64,000 bases of DNA from Rhizobium sp. WYJ-E13 (GTDB lineage Bacteria > Pseudomonadota > Alphaproteobacteria > Rhizobiales > Rhizobiaceae). The translations under genes and the position numbers were made by a program. Positions 17,681 to 26,861 of this stretch are shown piece after piece (within the stretch, counting starts at the first letter, position 1; each line of letters starts with the position of its first letter). The stretch is from assembly GCF_018987265.1 (NCBI RefSeq), contig NZ_CP076853.1, positions 4,270,501 through 4,334,500 of the forward strand, given 5' to 3'. The notes under the pieces are model-generated. The model searched no databases, was not told the DNA's origin, and saw only the letters and a program-made list of their open reading frames with translations.

Positions 17681-18400
17681 TTAGGCAGCGTTCTTGACGA
17701 CGTCAGTTGCCTTCTTCGAAGACTTGGCGCGCGCGGCCTTTGGCGGCACGAGACGAAGAATGTCCTCTGCCAAAAGACGAGCATTGCCCTGCGCCTTGTC
17801 GAGGTTGCTGACGCGGGCAGGATCCATCGTATAGAGGCTGCCGCCGGAGACGAACATGTCGCGGTAGGCGGCGCGTTCGATCAGTGCCGTATCGATGACG
17901 TTCACCTGCTGCTGCGCCAGCAGTCCCTTGACGGCCAGGAGCGCACGCGTGGTGATGATCGAGCTGATGCGGGTCAGGACGACCGAATGCGGGATGCGGA
18001 TATCGTGCTGGGAAGCAAGCTGCTTCATGATTTCCAGCACCTGCGCGCCGCCGACGGCATCCATGGCGCAGCCCTGCACCGGAACCATGACATGATCGGA
18101 AAAGCCGATGGCCTTCGCCATCAATGGGCTCATGCCGGCCGGCAGGTCGACGATGATATAACCGCCGCGCTTCTTGAGGTCCTTGATCTGCTGTTCGATC
18201 GTATCTTCCGCGACATTGGAGATCACGGCGAATTCGGCTGCTTCACCGGACAGACGGCGCCAGCGGCTGGCCCATTGCTGCGGATCGGCATCCAGAACGG
18301 AAACGCGATGGCCACGGCGAGCCAGTTCTGTGGCAAGAACGAGAGCGACCGTCGTCTTGCCAGCGCCCCCTTTCGTATTCGCAAATGTAATGATTGGCAT
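17681..18400 (-). CDS. Orphan ParA/MinD-family ATPase
   Basis: A 239-residue deviant Walker A ATPase. It begins MPIITFANTKGGAGKTTVAL with the KGGAGKTT loop at residues 10-17 and has DADPQQWASRW near 39-49, and VDLPAGMSP as switch II near 115-123. A Lys/Ala-rich tail closes the protein (KAARAKSSKKATD). It has no ParB partner or parS-like repeats next to it. Its size and form resemble VirC1 and the orphan ParAs that position protein cargo rather than segregating replicons. The start at 18400 is preceded by GAGG; the longer frame to 18511 has no such support. Confidence 0.85.
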   Translation of the reverse strand: MPIITFANTKGGAGKTTVALVLATELARRGHRVSVLDADPQQWASRWRRLSGEAAEFAVISNVAEDTIEQQIKDLKKRGGYIIVDLPAGMSPLMAKAIGFSDHVMVPVQGCAMDAVGGAQVLEIMKQLASQHDIRIPHSVVLTRISSIITTRALLAVKGLLAQQQVNVIDTALIERAAYRDMFVSGGSLYTMDPARVSNLDKAQGNARLLAEDILRLVPPKAARAKSSKKATDVVKNAA

Positions 18401-18702
18401 CGATTTACCTCGGGTTGATGAGTTGGCGGCGGTCATCCCTGGGAGAGGCCCGTCTCGGGCTTTAAGGAACAGCGGCTTTCGCAGTGATGAGATGAAAAGG
18501 TCAAACAGCAACCTTGCGTGGCGCTGTTTTACCTTGCTTTCCGAGGTTGATTTTTTTTGGGGTGCAATTCTTAGCCGACCAGTGGCAGCGAGCCGCGGTG
18601 CTTACCGAACTTTAGGGCGTTAAAATCACTCAGCAGCCTGGCGTGGCTGTATTTTGTGGCAACGCGTCTACGATAAAAATAGTCAGCGACCTTTGGTGTG
18701 TG
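18401..18702. other. Intergenic segment upstream of parA, atypical composition
   Basis: No gene is seen here. It should carry the parA promoter. A small hairpin GCCCG-TCT-CGGGC lies at 18448-18460 in the parA leader. From about 18535 the sequence turns poorer in G and C, with a run of eight T at 18543-18550, and this atypical composition continues to the guaA 3' end. Confidence 0.4.
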
Positions 18703-19097
18703 ATGATGTCTGCAAGTGATGAAGAGAAAATTGAACTTTTGCATTGCTTGTTGAAGCGTTTCGAAACGCCACCAGCAATTTTGATTAGCGATGCCAAATG
18801 CTGGAGCATATGCTCGCGCGCGCAGTTGAACTGGCTTCTATCGACCCGCGTTCGATAACCTTCCGATATTGGACCGAACTGGATGGCTCCATTCGAATTG
18901 CTACAGAGTGCCTGGATTTACGGCGTCTTTACTTCGTGATCGAGGATTTTTCGAATTGGCTCACTGATCTCTCGATAGAAATCAACCTATATCAAAATGG
19001 AGAACGCCAAATTCATCGAAATGATAGCGCGCCCCCCCTCACTCCCACTCGATCGTGCCCGGCGGTTTGCTCGTCACATCGTAGACCACGCGGTTGA
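18703..19097 (+). pseudogene. Frameshifted small ORF of unknown family at the guaA 3' end
   Basis: Two overlapping frames read as one protein if a base is restored. The first (from the ATG at 18703) gives MMSASDEEKIELL then ETPPAILISDAK, after which it decays. The second, from the ATG at 18798, gives MLEHMLARAVELASIDPRS and then RYWTELDGSIRIATECLD. The join is at AAATG (18796-18800): one extra A would make GCC AAA ATG CTG and fuse them smoothly. Past about 19030 the second frame runs antisense into guaA and looks non-coding. No homologue is recognised. Lower GC than the neighbours suggests imported DNA, although a sequencing error in the A run is an alternative. Confidence 0.45.
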
Positions 19098-20601
19098 TAC
19101 CGCGGACTTCGTTGATGATGCGGGTGGCGGCGCGGCCGAGGAATTCCATGTCGTAATGGTAGAAATCCGCCGTCATGCCGTCGACGGAGGTCACGGCGCG
19201 GAGCGCGCAGACGAATTCGTAGGTGCGGCCGTCGCCCATGACGCCGACGGTCTGGACCGGCAGCAGCACGGCGAAAGCCTGCCAGATCGCGTCATAGAGA
19301 CCGGCCTTGCGGATCTCGTCGAGATAAATCGCATCGGCCTCACGCAGGATCTCGAGCTTCTCGCGGGTGATGCCGCCTGGGCAGCGGATGGCAAGGCCTG
19401 GACCCGGGAAGGGATGGCGGCCGATAAAGCTGTCCGGCAGGCCGAGTTCCTTGCCGAGCGTGCGTACTTCATCCTTGAAGAGTTCGCGCAGCGGCTCGAC
19501 GAGCTGCATCTTCATGCGCTCCGGCAGGCCGCCGACATTGTGGTGCGACTTGATGGTGACCGACGGGCCGCCGGTGAAGGAAACGGACTCGATCACATCA
19601 GGATAGAGCGTGCCCTGGCCGAGGAAATCGGCGCCGCCGAGCTTCCTGGCTTCGTCCTCGAACGTCTCGATGAAGAGGCGGCCGATGATCTTGCGCTTGG
19701 TTTCCGGGTCGGAAACGCCTTCCAGTTCGCCGATGAAGCGGTCGGCGGCGTCGACATGGATCAGGTGCAGATTGTAGTGCTCGCGGAACATGGCGACGAC
19801 GCCTGCGGCCTCGTCCTTGCGCATAAGGCCGTGGTCGACGAGGATGCAGGTCAGCTGGTCGCCGACGGCTTCGTGAATGAGTAAGGCTGCAACCGAGGAA
19901 TCCACGCCGCCTGATAGCGCGCAGATGACGCGCTTGTCGCCGACTTGCTTGCGGATGTCCTCGACGGCCTTCTGGCGGTAGGCGGACATGGTCCAGTCGC
20001 CCTGGATGCCGGCGATGTTATGGATGAAATTCGCGATCAGCTTGGCGCCATCGGGCGTATGCACGACCTCCGGATGGAACTGCACGCCGTAATATTTGCG
20101 TTTCTCGTCGGCGATGAAGGCGTAAGGCGCGTTGGACGAGGTTGCGACAACCTCGAAGCCCTCGGGCAGTTTCGTCACGCGGTCGCCGTGGCTCATCCAC
20201 ACCTGATGGCGCGAACCCTTGGACCAGAGGCCTTCGAACAAGGCGCAGTCCTCATCGACCTCGAGGAAGGCACGGCCGAATTCGCGGTGATGACCGCTTT
20301 CCACCATGCCGCCGAGCTGCATGCACATCGTCTGCTGGCCATAGCAGATGCCGAAGACCGGGAGGCCGCTGTCGAAGATGATCTGCGGTGCCCGGGGCGA
20401 GCCTTCATCGACCGTCGAGGCCGGGCTGCCGGACAGGATCACGGCTTTCGGCTGAAGGCGCCTGAAGCCCTCTTCAGCGGACTGGAAGGGAACGATCTCG
20501 CAATAGACACCGGTTTCGCGCACGCGTCGTGCGATGAGCTGGGTCACCTGGCTGCCGAAATCGACGATGAGAACACTATCGGGATGTGCTGTCTGGGTCA
20601 T
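19039..20601 (-). CDS. guaA: GMP synthase (glutamine-hydrolysing)
   Basis: A 520-residue enzyme converting XMP to GMP with glutamine and ATP. The class I amidotransferase domain (about residues 1-200) has FGICYGQQ with the nucleophilic Cys near 86, and the His/Glu of [13 protein letters not shown] near 173. The ATP pyrophosphatase domain has the P-loop [10 protein letters not shown] near 229. The C-terminal dimerisation domain ends in the invariant KPPGTIEWE. It is monocistronic, following the mtnN/thioesterase pair. Its 3' end, a known integration site for genomic islands in several bacteria, borders the atypical patch at 18535-19038. Confidence 0.98.
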   Translation of the reverse strand: MTQTAHPDSVLIVDFGSQVTQLIARRVRETGVYCEIVPFQSAEEGFRRLQPKAVILSGSPASTVDEGSPRAPQIIFDSGLPVFGICYGQQTMCMQLGGMVESGHHREFGRAFLEVDEDCALFEGLWSKGSRHQVWMSHGDRVTKLPEGFEVVATSSNAPYAFIADEKRKYYGVQFHPEVVHTPDGAKLIANFIHNIAGIQGDWTMSAYRQKAVEDIRKQVGDKRVICALSGGVDSSVAALLIHEAVGDQLTCILVDHGLMRKDEAAGVVAMFREHYNLHLIHVDAADRFIGELEGVSDPETKRKIIGRLFIETFEDEARKLGGADFLGQGTLYPDVIESVSFTGGPSVTIKSHHNVGGLPERMKMQLVEPLRELFKDEVRTLGKELGLPDSFIGRHPFPGPGLAIRCPGGITREKLEILREADAIYLDEIRKAGLYDAIWQAFAVLLPVQTVGVMGDGRTYEFVCALRAVTSVDGMTADFYHYDMEFLGRAATRIINEVRGINRVVYDVTSKPPGTIEWE

Positions 20602-20693
20602 GGCGAGCCTTTAATGAAAAGCGCCTCTTCTTGCAATGCGGGAAATCGGCCGCAGCAGGCTTTTATTGTCCCGATTGTCCCTGTTTTGCGGAG

Positions 20694-21332
20694 TTAGAAC
20701 CAGAAAACGCCATCCTCCAGAGCGGTAAACAGGCTGTCGACGGCGTAGGAAAGCTTGCGGTCGACGATATGCAGATATTCGGTCCAGCCGGAAATGTGCT
20801 GCAGCTCCACCGCGCCGTCGGAAATGCCGCGAAGGCCGATCAGTGGCAGTTTATAGCCCTGGCAGGCGCGCAGCACGGCATAGGTCTCCATGTCGACCAT
20901 GTCGGCTGCGATATTGGCGTAGGCGGAACCCGAGACGACGTTGCCGCCGGTGGAAAGGGTGGCCTCGGGAATACCGGGAATGCGCAGTGGCAGTTCGAGA
21001 TCGGCCGGCAGGTCGAGAAAAGGCGTCTTGCCCTTTTCGAAGCCGAGCGGTGAGGCGTCCATGTCACGATAGGAGACGGCGGTGACCTGATAGACTTCGG
21101 TCTGCTGCAGGCGCGCCGAACCGGCAGAGCCGAGCGAGACGACGAGATCGGGCAGATCGTCGGACGCATCGAGACGGGAGAGCGACTTGGAGATCGCGAT
21201 TGCAGCCTCGACAGGGCCGACGCCGGTCATCAGCGGCTCGATGCGCGAGCGCAGGAAGGGGCCATATTCGGCCTCCGCGGCCATGACGAACAGGATGGAC
21301 TTGCCTGCGACCGACTTCAGTTCGAATTTCAT
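20694..21332 (-). CDS. mtnN: 5'-methylthioadenosine/S-adenosylhomocysteine nucleosidase
   Basis: A 212-residue nucleoside phosphorylase-fold protein. It opens KSILFVMAAEAEYGPFL and has the family elements MTGVGPVEAAIAISK near residues 35-49, LVVSLGSAGS near 63, the substrate-binding Glu in VDMETYAVLRAC near 149-160, and the catalytic Asp in RGISDGAVEL near 172. It cleaves adenine from MTA and SAH. The start at 21332 overlaps the upstream thioesterase stop by 4 bases, which excludes the long frame reaching 21863. Rhizobial forms like this one diverge from E. coli MtnN, so substrate preference is less certain. Confidence 0.85.
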   Translation of the reverse strand: MKFELKSVAGKSILFVMAAEAEYGPFLRSRIEPLMTGVGPVEAAIAISKSLSRLDASDDLPDLVVSLGSAGSARLQQTEVYQVTAVSYRDMDASPLGFEKGKTPFLDLPADLELPLRIPGIPEATLSTGGNVVSGSAYANIAADMVDMETYAVLRACQGYKLPLIGLRGISDGAVELQHISGWTEYLHIVDRKLSYAVDSLFTALEDGVFWF

Positions 21333-21778
21333 CCCGTAATTCCCTCTCTTCCGCGAATGACCATCATCGTCCCGGTCATCGACGCGATGAGCTTGGCCGG
21401 CCCGTCGCTGATCGCATAACCTCGCCCATCGGCGACGATGATGTTGGAGCCGGGCTTGGTGATCTCGCCTCTGAAGAGGAAACGCTCGCCGCGCCCCGGC
21501 GACATGAGGTTGACCTTGAACTCGATCGTGAGGATCGAGGCATCGGCATCGATAACGCTGTAGGCAGCAAAACCGCAGGCCGAATCGAGCGCCGCGGAAA
21601 TGATACCCGCGTGCAAAATGCCGTGCTGCTGTGTCAGTTTGACGTCGAAGGGAAGTTCGATTTCCACCATGCCGTGCTCGACGCGCGTCAGCTCCGCGCC
21701 GATCGTATGCATGGCCGCCTGGCGGGAAAAATTCTGGCGGATCCGTTCCCGGAAATCGCCCCTGTCGGTGTCGTTCAT
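21329..21778 (-). CDS. Hotdog-fold thioesterase, PaaI family
   Basis: A 149-residue hotdog protein of PaaI/YdiI type. The active region is the GILHAGIISAALDSACGFAA block near residues 52-71, where HAG replaces the usual H-G-G and Asp is the likely acid-base residue. The strand LTIEFKVNLMSP near 85 is the typical central beta strand. It hydrolyses acyl-CoA thioesters; the acyl group is unknown. The ATG at 21778 has GAGAGGG 6 bases upstream. It is translationally coupled to mtnN. Confidence 0.85.
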   Translation of the reverse strand: MNDTDRGDFRERIRQNFSRQAAMHTIGAELTRVEHGMVEIELPFDVKLTQQHGILHAGIISAALDSACGFAAYSVIDADASILTIEFKVNLMSPGRGERFLFRGEITKPGSNIIVADGRGYAISDGPAKLIASMTGTMMVIRGREGITG

Positions 21779-22009
21779 CGCAGTCCCTCTCACCGCCGCG
21801 AAAGTGGCATGGCCGGGCGGATTCGACAAGATTGCAATCCAGCTCACGATGTTTTTGTCTCAAGCTACGGCTTTTCGATCACGTGGCCTGTCGGATGTTT
21901 GTCCGCACAATCTCTTGCGGTTGAGAATCGCTTTTGCTTATTTTGCCACGGGATCTCTTCTGAATGACGCTCAATAGGATTATGATCAATTAAACCTGAG
22001 GGCGAGTTA

Positions 22010-23089
22010 ATGAAAACGTTTCCTCAATCTGTGAGCGATTACGAGGCGTGGCTGGCAAACGAGCTGCAGGGCGAGTTCGTGCGGGACGATATCGACGAAA
22101 AACACCGGAAGATGTGCGAGGACGCCTTCGTCTTCTTGCGCGCCACCTACTGGCGTTGGGCGGAAATCATCTACGACGTCAGGCCGGAGCTCGCCGACAT
22201 GCCGCAAGTGCTGTCGATCGGCGACACGCATCTGGAGAATTTCGGCACCTGGCGGGATATTGAGGGGCGGCTCGTCTGGGGCGCCAATGATTTCGATGAC
22301 GCGGCGATCATGCCCTACGGGCTGGATCTCGTGCGGCTGGTGGCGAGCGCAGTTCTGGCTCAGCCGGACGACGGGATTTCCGGCAGGGCAATCGCTGAGC
22401 TCCTCCTCGCCGGCTATGTGCGCGGCCTCGATCACCCGGCTCCGATCATCCTGGAGCGCGATCATCCTTGGCTCCGCGACAAGCTTTTGCTTTCGGAAGA
22501 TGAGCGGAAAGATTTCTGGAAAAAATGCGACAAGCGTAAGCCCGGCAAAAAGCCGGCACCCGGCCGTTTTGTCGAGGCCTTGAAAAATGCTCTGCCGAAA
22601 GGTTCGGGAAGTGTCACGCCGGTGCCGGTGACGAAGGGGACGGGAAGTCTCGGGCGGCCGCGTTTCGTCGCCTATGTGAAGGAGTGGCGCGGCGGACCCG
22701 TGCTGCGTGAAGCCAAGGCGCTTGTGCCCTCCGCCTGGTCGCTGGGAAGGTCTGGGGATCACGTCATCAGAACCGGGGTCATCGCCGCCGGGCGGATGCG
22801 CAGCCCCGATCCCCATTTCATGGTGACCGGTCGCATTCTCGTTCGCAGGCTTTCGCCGAACAGCCGCAAGATCGAAATCAAGACCGATGCGAAGACCCTG
22901 TTGAACGGTTCAATGTTGGAATTGATGGGCTTCGAGATCGCCAACTGTCATTCAGATGACGCGGCAAGTGCTGCGGCAATTCGCAATGACCTGCGTTGGC
23001 GCGGCGAGGACTGGCTCTACGAGGCGGCACGGGCAGCCGCGGAAGCCACTGAAAGGGAGTGGAAGGCTTACCGCAGCGAAGCTTGTTGA
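22010..23089 (+). CDS. DUF2252 domain protein (kinase-like fold)
   Basis: A 359-residue protein matching DUF2252. The core motif is SIGDTHLENFGTWRD near residues 70-84, with ANDFDDAAIMPYGLDLVRL near 95-113; together these resemble the catalytic HxxN and metal-binding D-F-D of aminoglycoside phosphotransferase-like kinases. No substrate is established for the family. The ATG at 22010 is preceded by GGGCGAG. The gene's last 22 bases overlap the convergent DUF1513 gene. Confidence 0.8.
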   Translation: MKTFPQSVSDYEAWLANELQGEFVRDDIDEKHRKMCEDAFVFLRATYWRWAEIIYDVRPELADMPQVLSIGDTHLENFGTWRDIEGRLVWGANDFDDAAIMPYGLDLVRLVASAVLAQPDDGISGRAIAELLLAGYVRGLDHPAPIILERDHPWLRDKLLLSEDERKDFWKKCDKRKPGKKPAPGRFVEALKNALPKGSGSVTPVPVTKGTGSLGRPRFVAYVKEWRGGPVLREAKALVPSAWSLGRSGDHVIRTGVIAAGRMRSPDPHFMVTGRILVRRLSPNSRKIEIKTDAKTLLNGSMLELMGFEIANCHSDDAASAAAIRNDLRWRGEDWLYEAARAAAEATEREWKAYRSEAC

Positions 23090-24168
23090 GCGATGCGCAC
23101 GATATGCTGGTCCCATGCCACGTCGCTATGGGTCGAAAGGAAGTCGCCGTCATAGGATGAAACGGCAAAGCCACTGGGAGCAGGTGCAATGCCGGCGGCA
23201 TCGGGAATGCTCTCCTCGCGCAGCACCTTGCCCGTTTTCGCATCGATGGTGACGGACGCACCGGCGATCGGCGAGGTGACGCCGACGAGCCCGTCCTTCC
23301 GGTTGACCGCGATCGCACCGACATAGTTGGCAAGCCGCCGTGTCGTCTCCTCGGGCAGATCGATGAAAACAAGATCCTCGCCCTTGGCGAAATGGCCGAC
23401 GAGCGGCGGCAGATCCTTGCGGTGCCCCTCGTACTGGCAGGCAAACCAGATGCGGCCGCTGGCATCGATATCGACATGCCGCGTCGAGACCGACGACCAT
23501 TGCGACGGCAGGGCATGTTTTTCGATCAGTGCGCCTGTCGCCGCATCGATGAGCGCCAGCGACGGCTGCATATTGCCGAGATTGAGCTTGGTACGGCCGA
23601 AGTCCGGATGGGTCTCGATGCCGCCATTGGCAACGATCAACATGCGGCCGTCATCGGAAACCGTCATGTCGTGCGGTCCGACGCCATAGGTTTCATATTC
23701 GCCGATGCGGACGAAACGGTTCGTCGCATCGTAGAGGCCAATCATGCCCCTGTTGTTGTCGAAGTCGTTCTCGCTGGCATAGAGCAGCCGCCCATCCGGC
23801 GAAAAGGCACCGTGGCCGTAAAAATGCCGGCCTTCCGGCGAGGTGATGACGATGGGTTCGCCCTTATTCCAGGGATCGAAGATCATGGCGAAAGTGCCGG
23901 GCCGGCGGGCGAAGGCGACTATGCGCCCAGTTGTACTGCTATGGGCCATGCCGTGGGCACGGGCGGGAAGCACCACCTGATCGACGATCTCGCCGCGCTC
24001 AGTAACCGTTGCCACAGCGAAGGAGCCGTTGGCGGCCCGGATGCCGGAGGCATAGACGGCATCGGCGCGGTCGAGCGCTAACAGCTCCTGCGGTTTCAGC
24101 GCGGCCAGGAAGCCGATGCCGGCGGCCTTGATGAAGCCGCGTCGGTCGATGGCGGCGCTGCGCCACAT
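23068..24168 (-). CDS. DUF1513 exported beta-propeller-like protein (Tat signal)
   Basis: A 366-residue protein of the DUF1513 family. The N-terminus has a twin-arginine signal, IDRRGFIKAAGIGFLAAL, so it is probably folded in the cytoplasm and exported by Tat. The body has repeated strand motifs such as PDGRLLYASENDFDN near residue 130 and SDDGRMLIVANGG near 173, consistent with a seven-bladed propeller. It is the last gene of the imelysin/DUF1111 iron cluster, 4 bases after the second imelysin. I use the ATG at 24168 because it directly places the Tat motif at residues 8-12. Confidence 0.85.
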   Translation of the reverse strand: MWRSAAIDRRGFIKAAGIGFLAALKPQELLALDRADAVYASGIRAANGSFAVATVTERGEIVDQVVLPARAHGMAHSSTTGRIVAFARRPGTFAMIFDPWNKGEPIVITSPEGRHFYGHGAFSPDGRLLYASENDFDNNRGMIGLYDATNRFVRIGEYETYGVGPHDMTVSDDGRMLIVANGGIETHPDFGRTKLNLGNMQPSLALIDAATGALIEKHALPSQWSSVSTRHVDIDASGRIWFACQYEGHRKDLPPLVGHFAKGEDLVFIDLPEETTRRLANYVGAIAVNRKDGLVGVTSPIAGASVTIDAKTGKVLREESIPDAAGIAPAPSGFAVSSYDGDFLSTHSDVAWDQHIVRIAQQASLR

Positions 24169-24172
24169 CGGC

Positions 24173-25276
24173 TCAGTCTCCGTCCGAAAAGGAGAAGCCC
24201 GCCGAAAGGCCGATCGCGGCGCCATACTGGTCGCTGATCGTGGTGATGAGGTCGCGGCTTTCGGAAAGCAGTGTATCGAGCTTGGCCTTTTCCGCATCGC
24301 TGACGGCGACTTCGATATCCGGGTTCAGCTTGGAGACGCTGTCGATGATCGTCTTGAGCTTGGTGTCGATCGCATCGGCAACCTGTTTCTTCTCTGGCGG
24401 AAGCAACTCGGCCATGCCGGCTTTCTGCCAGAGCGTCCGGATGCCCTCGAGATTGGCGGCCATGGACTTCCAGGTATTCTTCGAACGCCAGTAGATCGCC
24501 ATGCGCGGGCGGGCAGGCGTATCCTTGCCCTTGTAGAACTGCTCCAGCCGCTGGTCGCGGACATTTTCAGCACCATGGACGAGGATACCGAGAAGGGCGG
24601 TGACGGCCTCCTTGTTATCCATGAAATCGTCGCTCTGCGGTCCGGGATGCTTCCAGCTCGCCTGCACACCGTCAGGCTTCTCCCAGGCCGCGACGACTTC
24701 GCCAGCCTCGCGCTGGATATTGCCGGCGACCGCCTGGCCGTAGAGGCAGCGGAAGCCGCCCTTCTGGTTGATCAGGTCGTCGGAACCATTGCCGTAGAGC
24801 ACATATTCCAGCGCGGTCAGGCCCTGCAAGGCCACACTCTTGCCGGCGATGGCATCGACGGTCGCGTCCTTCGGATCGGCCTTGGCGATCAGCGCCTGAA
24901 CCTGCTTGAGGCCGACACCCTTGCGGTCGGGATAGAAGAGGATGTGCTCGAAGAGATTGTTCTGGATGACAGGGCCGGTCTGCACGATCTCGATCGTCGA
25001 CCAGTAGCGGATCGTATCGTCGAAGGCGGACTTGGCGCGATCGAGCGTCTGCTGCGTACCGGAAGCGCAAAGGTCGTTCATGGCGGTCGTCAGGCGTGCG
25101 GCCGATTGCTGCATGTTGCGGTAGCCGGGACGAATGACCTCATCGACGGCACGCTGCATGACCGATGGCACGGCATCCTCATTGAGCCCTGACGCGGACG
25201 GCGCGGCGCTCTGGGCGGCAGCCGATGTGGCAAGGCCGGTCAAGGCGAGGCAAAGGAGGGTGTGCCAGGGACGCAT
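24173..25276 (-). CDS. Imelysin family protein (second paralogue), exported
   Basis: A 367-residue protein with a Sec signal peptide ending near TSAAAQ at residue 22. It matches the imelysin/IrpA four-helix repeat architecture, with SALQGLTALEYVLYG near residues 150-163 at the place of the family motif GxHxxE. Here the His is Thr (GLTALE), so the proposed metal site is incomplete compared with the paralogue at 26862. Imelysins are periplasmic or outer-surface proteins linked to iron uptake. The gene overlaps the end of the DUF1111 gene by one base, and the DUF1513 gene follows after 4 bases. Confidence 0.85.
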   Translation of the reverse strand: MRPWHTLLCLALTGLATSAAAQSAAPSASGLNEDAVPSVMQRAVDEVIRPGYRNMQQSAARLTTAMNDLCASGTQQTLDRAKSAFDDTIRYWSTIEIVQTGPVIQNNLFEHILFYPDRKGVGLKQVQALIAKADPKDATVDAIAGKSVALQGLTALEYVLYGNGSDDLINQKGGFRCLYGQAVAGNIQREAGEVVAAWEKPDGVQASWKHPGPQSDDFMDNKEAVTALLGILVHGAENVRDQRLEQFYKGKDTPARPRMAIYWRSKNTWKSMAANLEGIRTLWQKAGMAELLPPEKKQVADAIDTKLKTIIDSVSKLNPDIEVAVSDAEKAKLDTLLSESRDLITTISDQYGAAIGLSAGFSFSDGD

Positions 25277-26814
25277 CAGAGTGACTCCAGGAATGTAATC
25301 AGGGCCTCTCTATCGTCTTTTGACAGCGAGGAGAATGCGTTGCGGGCTTTTTCAGCTTCGCCGCCATGCCAGAGAATTGCTTCGGTGAGATTTCTGGCGC
25401 GGCCGTCGTGCAGGAAGAAGCTGTGTCCGCTGACAGTCCGGGTCAGTCCTATACCCCATAGCGGTGGCGTGCGCCATTCACGTCCGCTTGCAAGTCCCAC
25501 TTGCTGTCCGTCGGCCAGATCGTCGCCCATGTCGTGGAGCAGGAAATCGGAATAGGGCCAGATGAGCTGGAAGGATTGCGCCTTCTCGGCCGTATCGCGT
25601 CGGGTGACAAACTTCGGAACATGGCAGGAAATGCAGCCCGAGTCGTAGAAAAGCTGCTTGCCGCGCAACGTATCGGCGAAGCTTGCCTTGCGGCGCGCCG
25701 GTACGGCAAGGTTCTCCGAATAGAAGGTGACGAGATCGAGCACCGGCCCGGGCGCCTCCTCGTTACCAAGCCGTTTCTGCACGCCATCAGGCATGGCGAG
25801 GCACTTTGTCTCAGCGGCGGTGCAGTCGCCATGTGCATCAGGTGCATCCGGTGTCGAAATGCCGATATCGTTGGAGAAGGCATCGGCGCTCTGGTCGCGC
25901 ACATTGGCGTTCTGCGCCTTCCAGCCGAAACGACCGAGCGTGATCTCGCCGGTGCGATGGTCGCGTACGATGGCGGCCTTGCCGGATATGCCGTCGTGAT
26001 CGAGATCATCGGGATCGGCATGCGCGAGAATATCCGCTGCGGGAATTGCCTCGATCAGCCCGAGGCCGATCATCGCCGGGGCGACACGCGCTGAGATCGT
26101 CGTTGCCGGGTCGAGCGACCCGTAGGCGAGATTCTTGGCGGAATAAGCGGGTTTACGCAGGCTGACCGTCTCCCCGCCGGCAAGCGTGACGGTCTCCTCG
26201 ATATAGGTGACAGCGACCTTGCCTTCGGCGGCAAGCCCTGGAACCGCAAGATCCTGAAGTTGGTGGCCGTAAACAGGATCGGGGAAATTGATGACATCGG
26301 CGTCGGCGATTGCTTTTTCTTCCTCCGCGGTCTTCGCTGCACGGGCAATACGCAGGACCATCGAGGTAGCGCTTGGACCACCCTCCGGCGGTTTGCCGCG
26401 ACCGTCATTGGCGTGGCAGCTCATGCAGGAACGGGCGTTGAAGAGCGGGCCGAGCCCATCGGAGGCTTGCGTAGAGGATGGCGCGGAAACCCAGAGCTTG
26501 CGGAAGAGCGCATTGCCAAGCCGGAAATTCTGTTCTTCCTCGAAAGGGATATTGGCAGAGATATGCGAGAAGCTGTCTTCGTTAACCGGATCGATGGATG
26601 TTGCCGCACCTGCCTGCATGGCCTCGTAGGGCTCTGCCTTGCTGAAATCATGCGCCGGCCTGACAATATCGGCGACGCGCTTCAAATCGGCATCGGAAAT
26701 ATCGGTCCGTCTGGTCGGAAGATCGAAGGCGCTCGCGATCGCAACGGGAAGCCCGGCAAGCGAGGCGCAGAAAGCTGCGCTGACAAGGAGACGGCGGGCC
26801 GGTTTATGCGACAT
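25276..26814 (-). CDS. Di-haem thiol oxidoreductase family protein (DUF1111)
   Basis: A 512-residue exported c-type cytochrome-like protein. The signal peptide ends near IASAFD at residue 30. It has two CxxCH haem sites: CMSCH at residues 130-134, preceded by the family phrase LGPLFNARS, and CISCH near residue 390. The arrangement matches the DHOR/DUF1111 family, which pairs with imelysins in an iron-responsive cluster and probably transfers electrons to iron or its carrier in the periplasm. It lies between the two imelysin genes. Confidence 0.88.
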   Translation of the reverse strand: MSHKPARRLLVSAAFCASLAGLPVAIASAFDLPTRRTDISDADLKRVADIVRPAHDFSKAEPYEAMQAGAATSIDPVNEDSFSHISANIPFEEEQNFRLGNALFRKLWVSAPSSTQASDGLGPLFNARSCMSCHANDGRGKPPEGGPSATSMVLRIARAAKTAEEEKAIADADVINFPDPVYGHQLQDLAVPGLAAEGKVAVTYIEETVTLAGGETVSLRKPAYSAKNLAYGSLDPATTISARVAPAMIGLGLIEAIPAADILAHADPDDLDHDGISGKAAIVRDHRTGEITLGRFGWKAQNANVRDQSADAFSNDIGISTPDAPDAHGDCTAAETKCLAMPDGVQKRLGNEEAPGPVLDLVTFYSENLAVPARRKASFADTLRGKQLFYDSGCISCHVPKFVTRRDTAEKAQSFQLIWPYSDFLLHDMGDDLADGQQVGLASGREWRTPPLWGIGLTRTVSGHSFFLHDGRARNLTEAILWHGGEAEKARNAFSSLSKDDREALITFLESL

Positions 26815-26824
26815 TTCAAGGGTC

Positions 26825-26852
26825 CGGGCCGCTCCGGTTTCAAAGCGGCCCG
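26825..26852. other. Strong intra-operon hairpin between imelysin and DUF1111 genes
   Basis: A 9-base-pair GC stem CGGGCCGCT / AGCGGCCCG with a 10-base loop fills the 47-base gap between two co-oriented genes. The T-run lies on the plus-strand side, which is not the direction of the operon. On the minus-strand transcript it would therefore act as an mRNA-stabilising or partial attenuation structure rather than a clean terminator. This could set unequal expression of the first gene. Confidence 0.45.
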
Positions 26853-26861
26853 CCTTTTTGC

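Noticed and set aside
20694..21863. 389-residue nucleosidase with a long N-terminal extension
   Set aside because: The extension is the shadow of the thioesterase gene, whose stop overlaps the proper ATG at 21332 by 4 bases.
26825..26852. Terminator between the first imelysin and DUF1111
   Set aside because: The T-run is on the wrong side for minus-strand transcription. It is recorded as an intra-operon hairpin instead.
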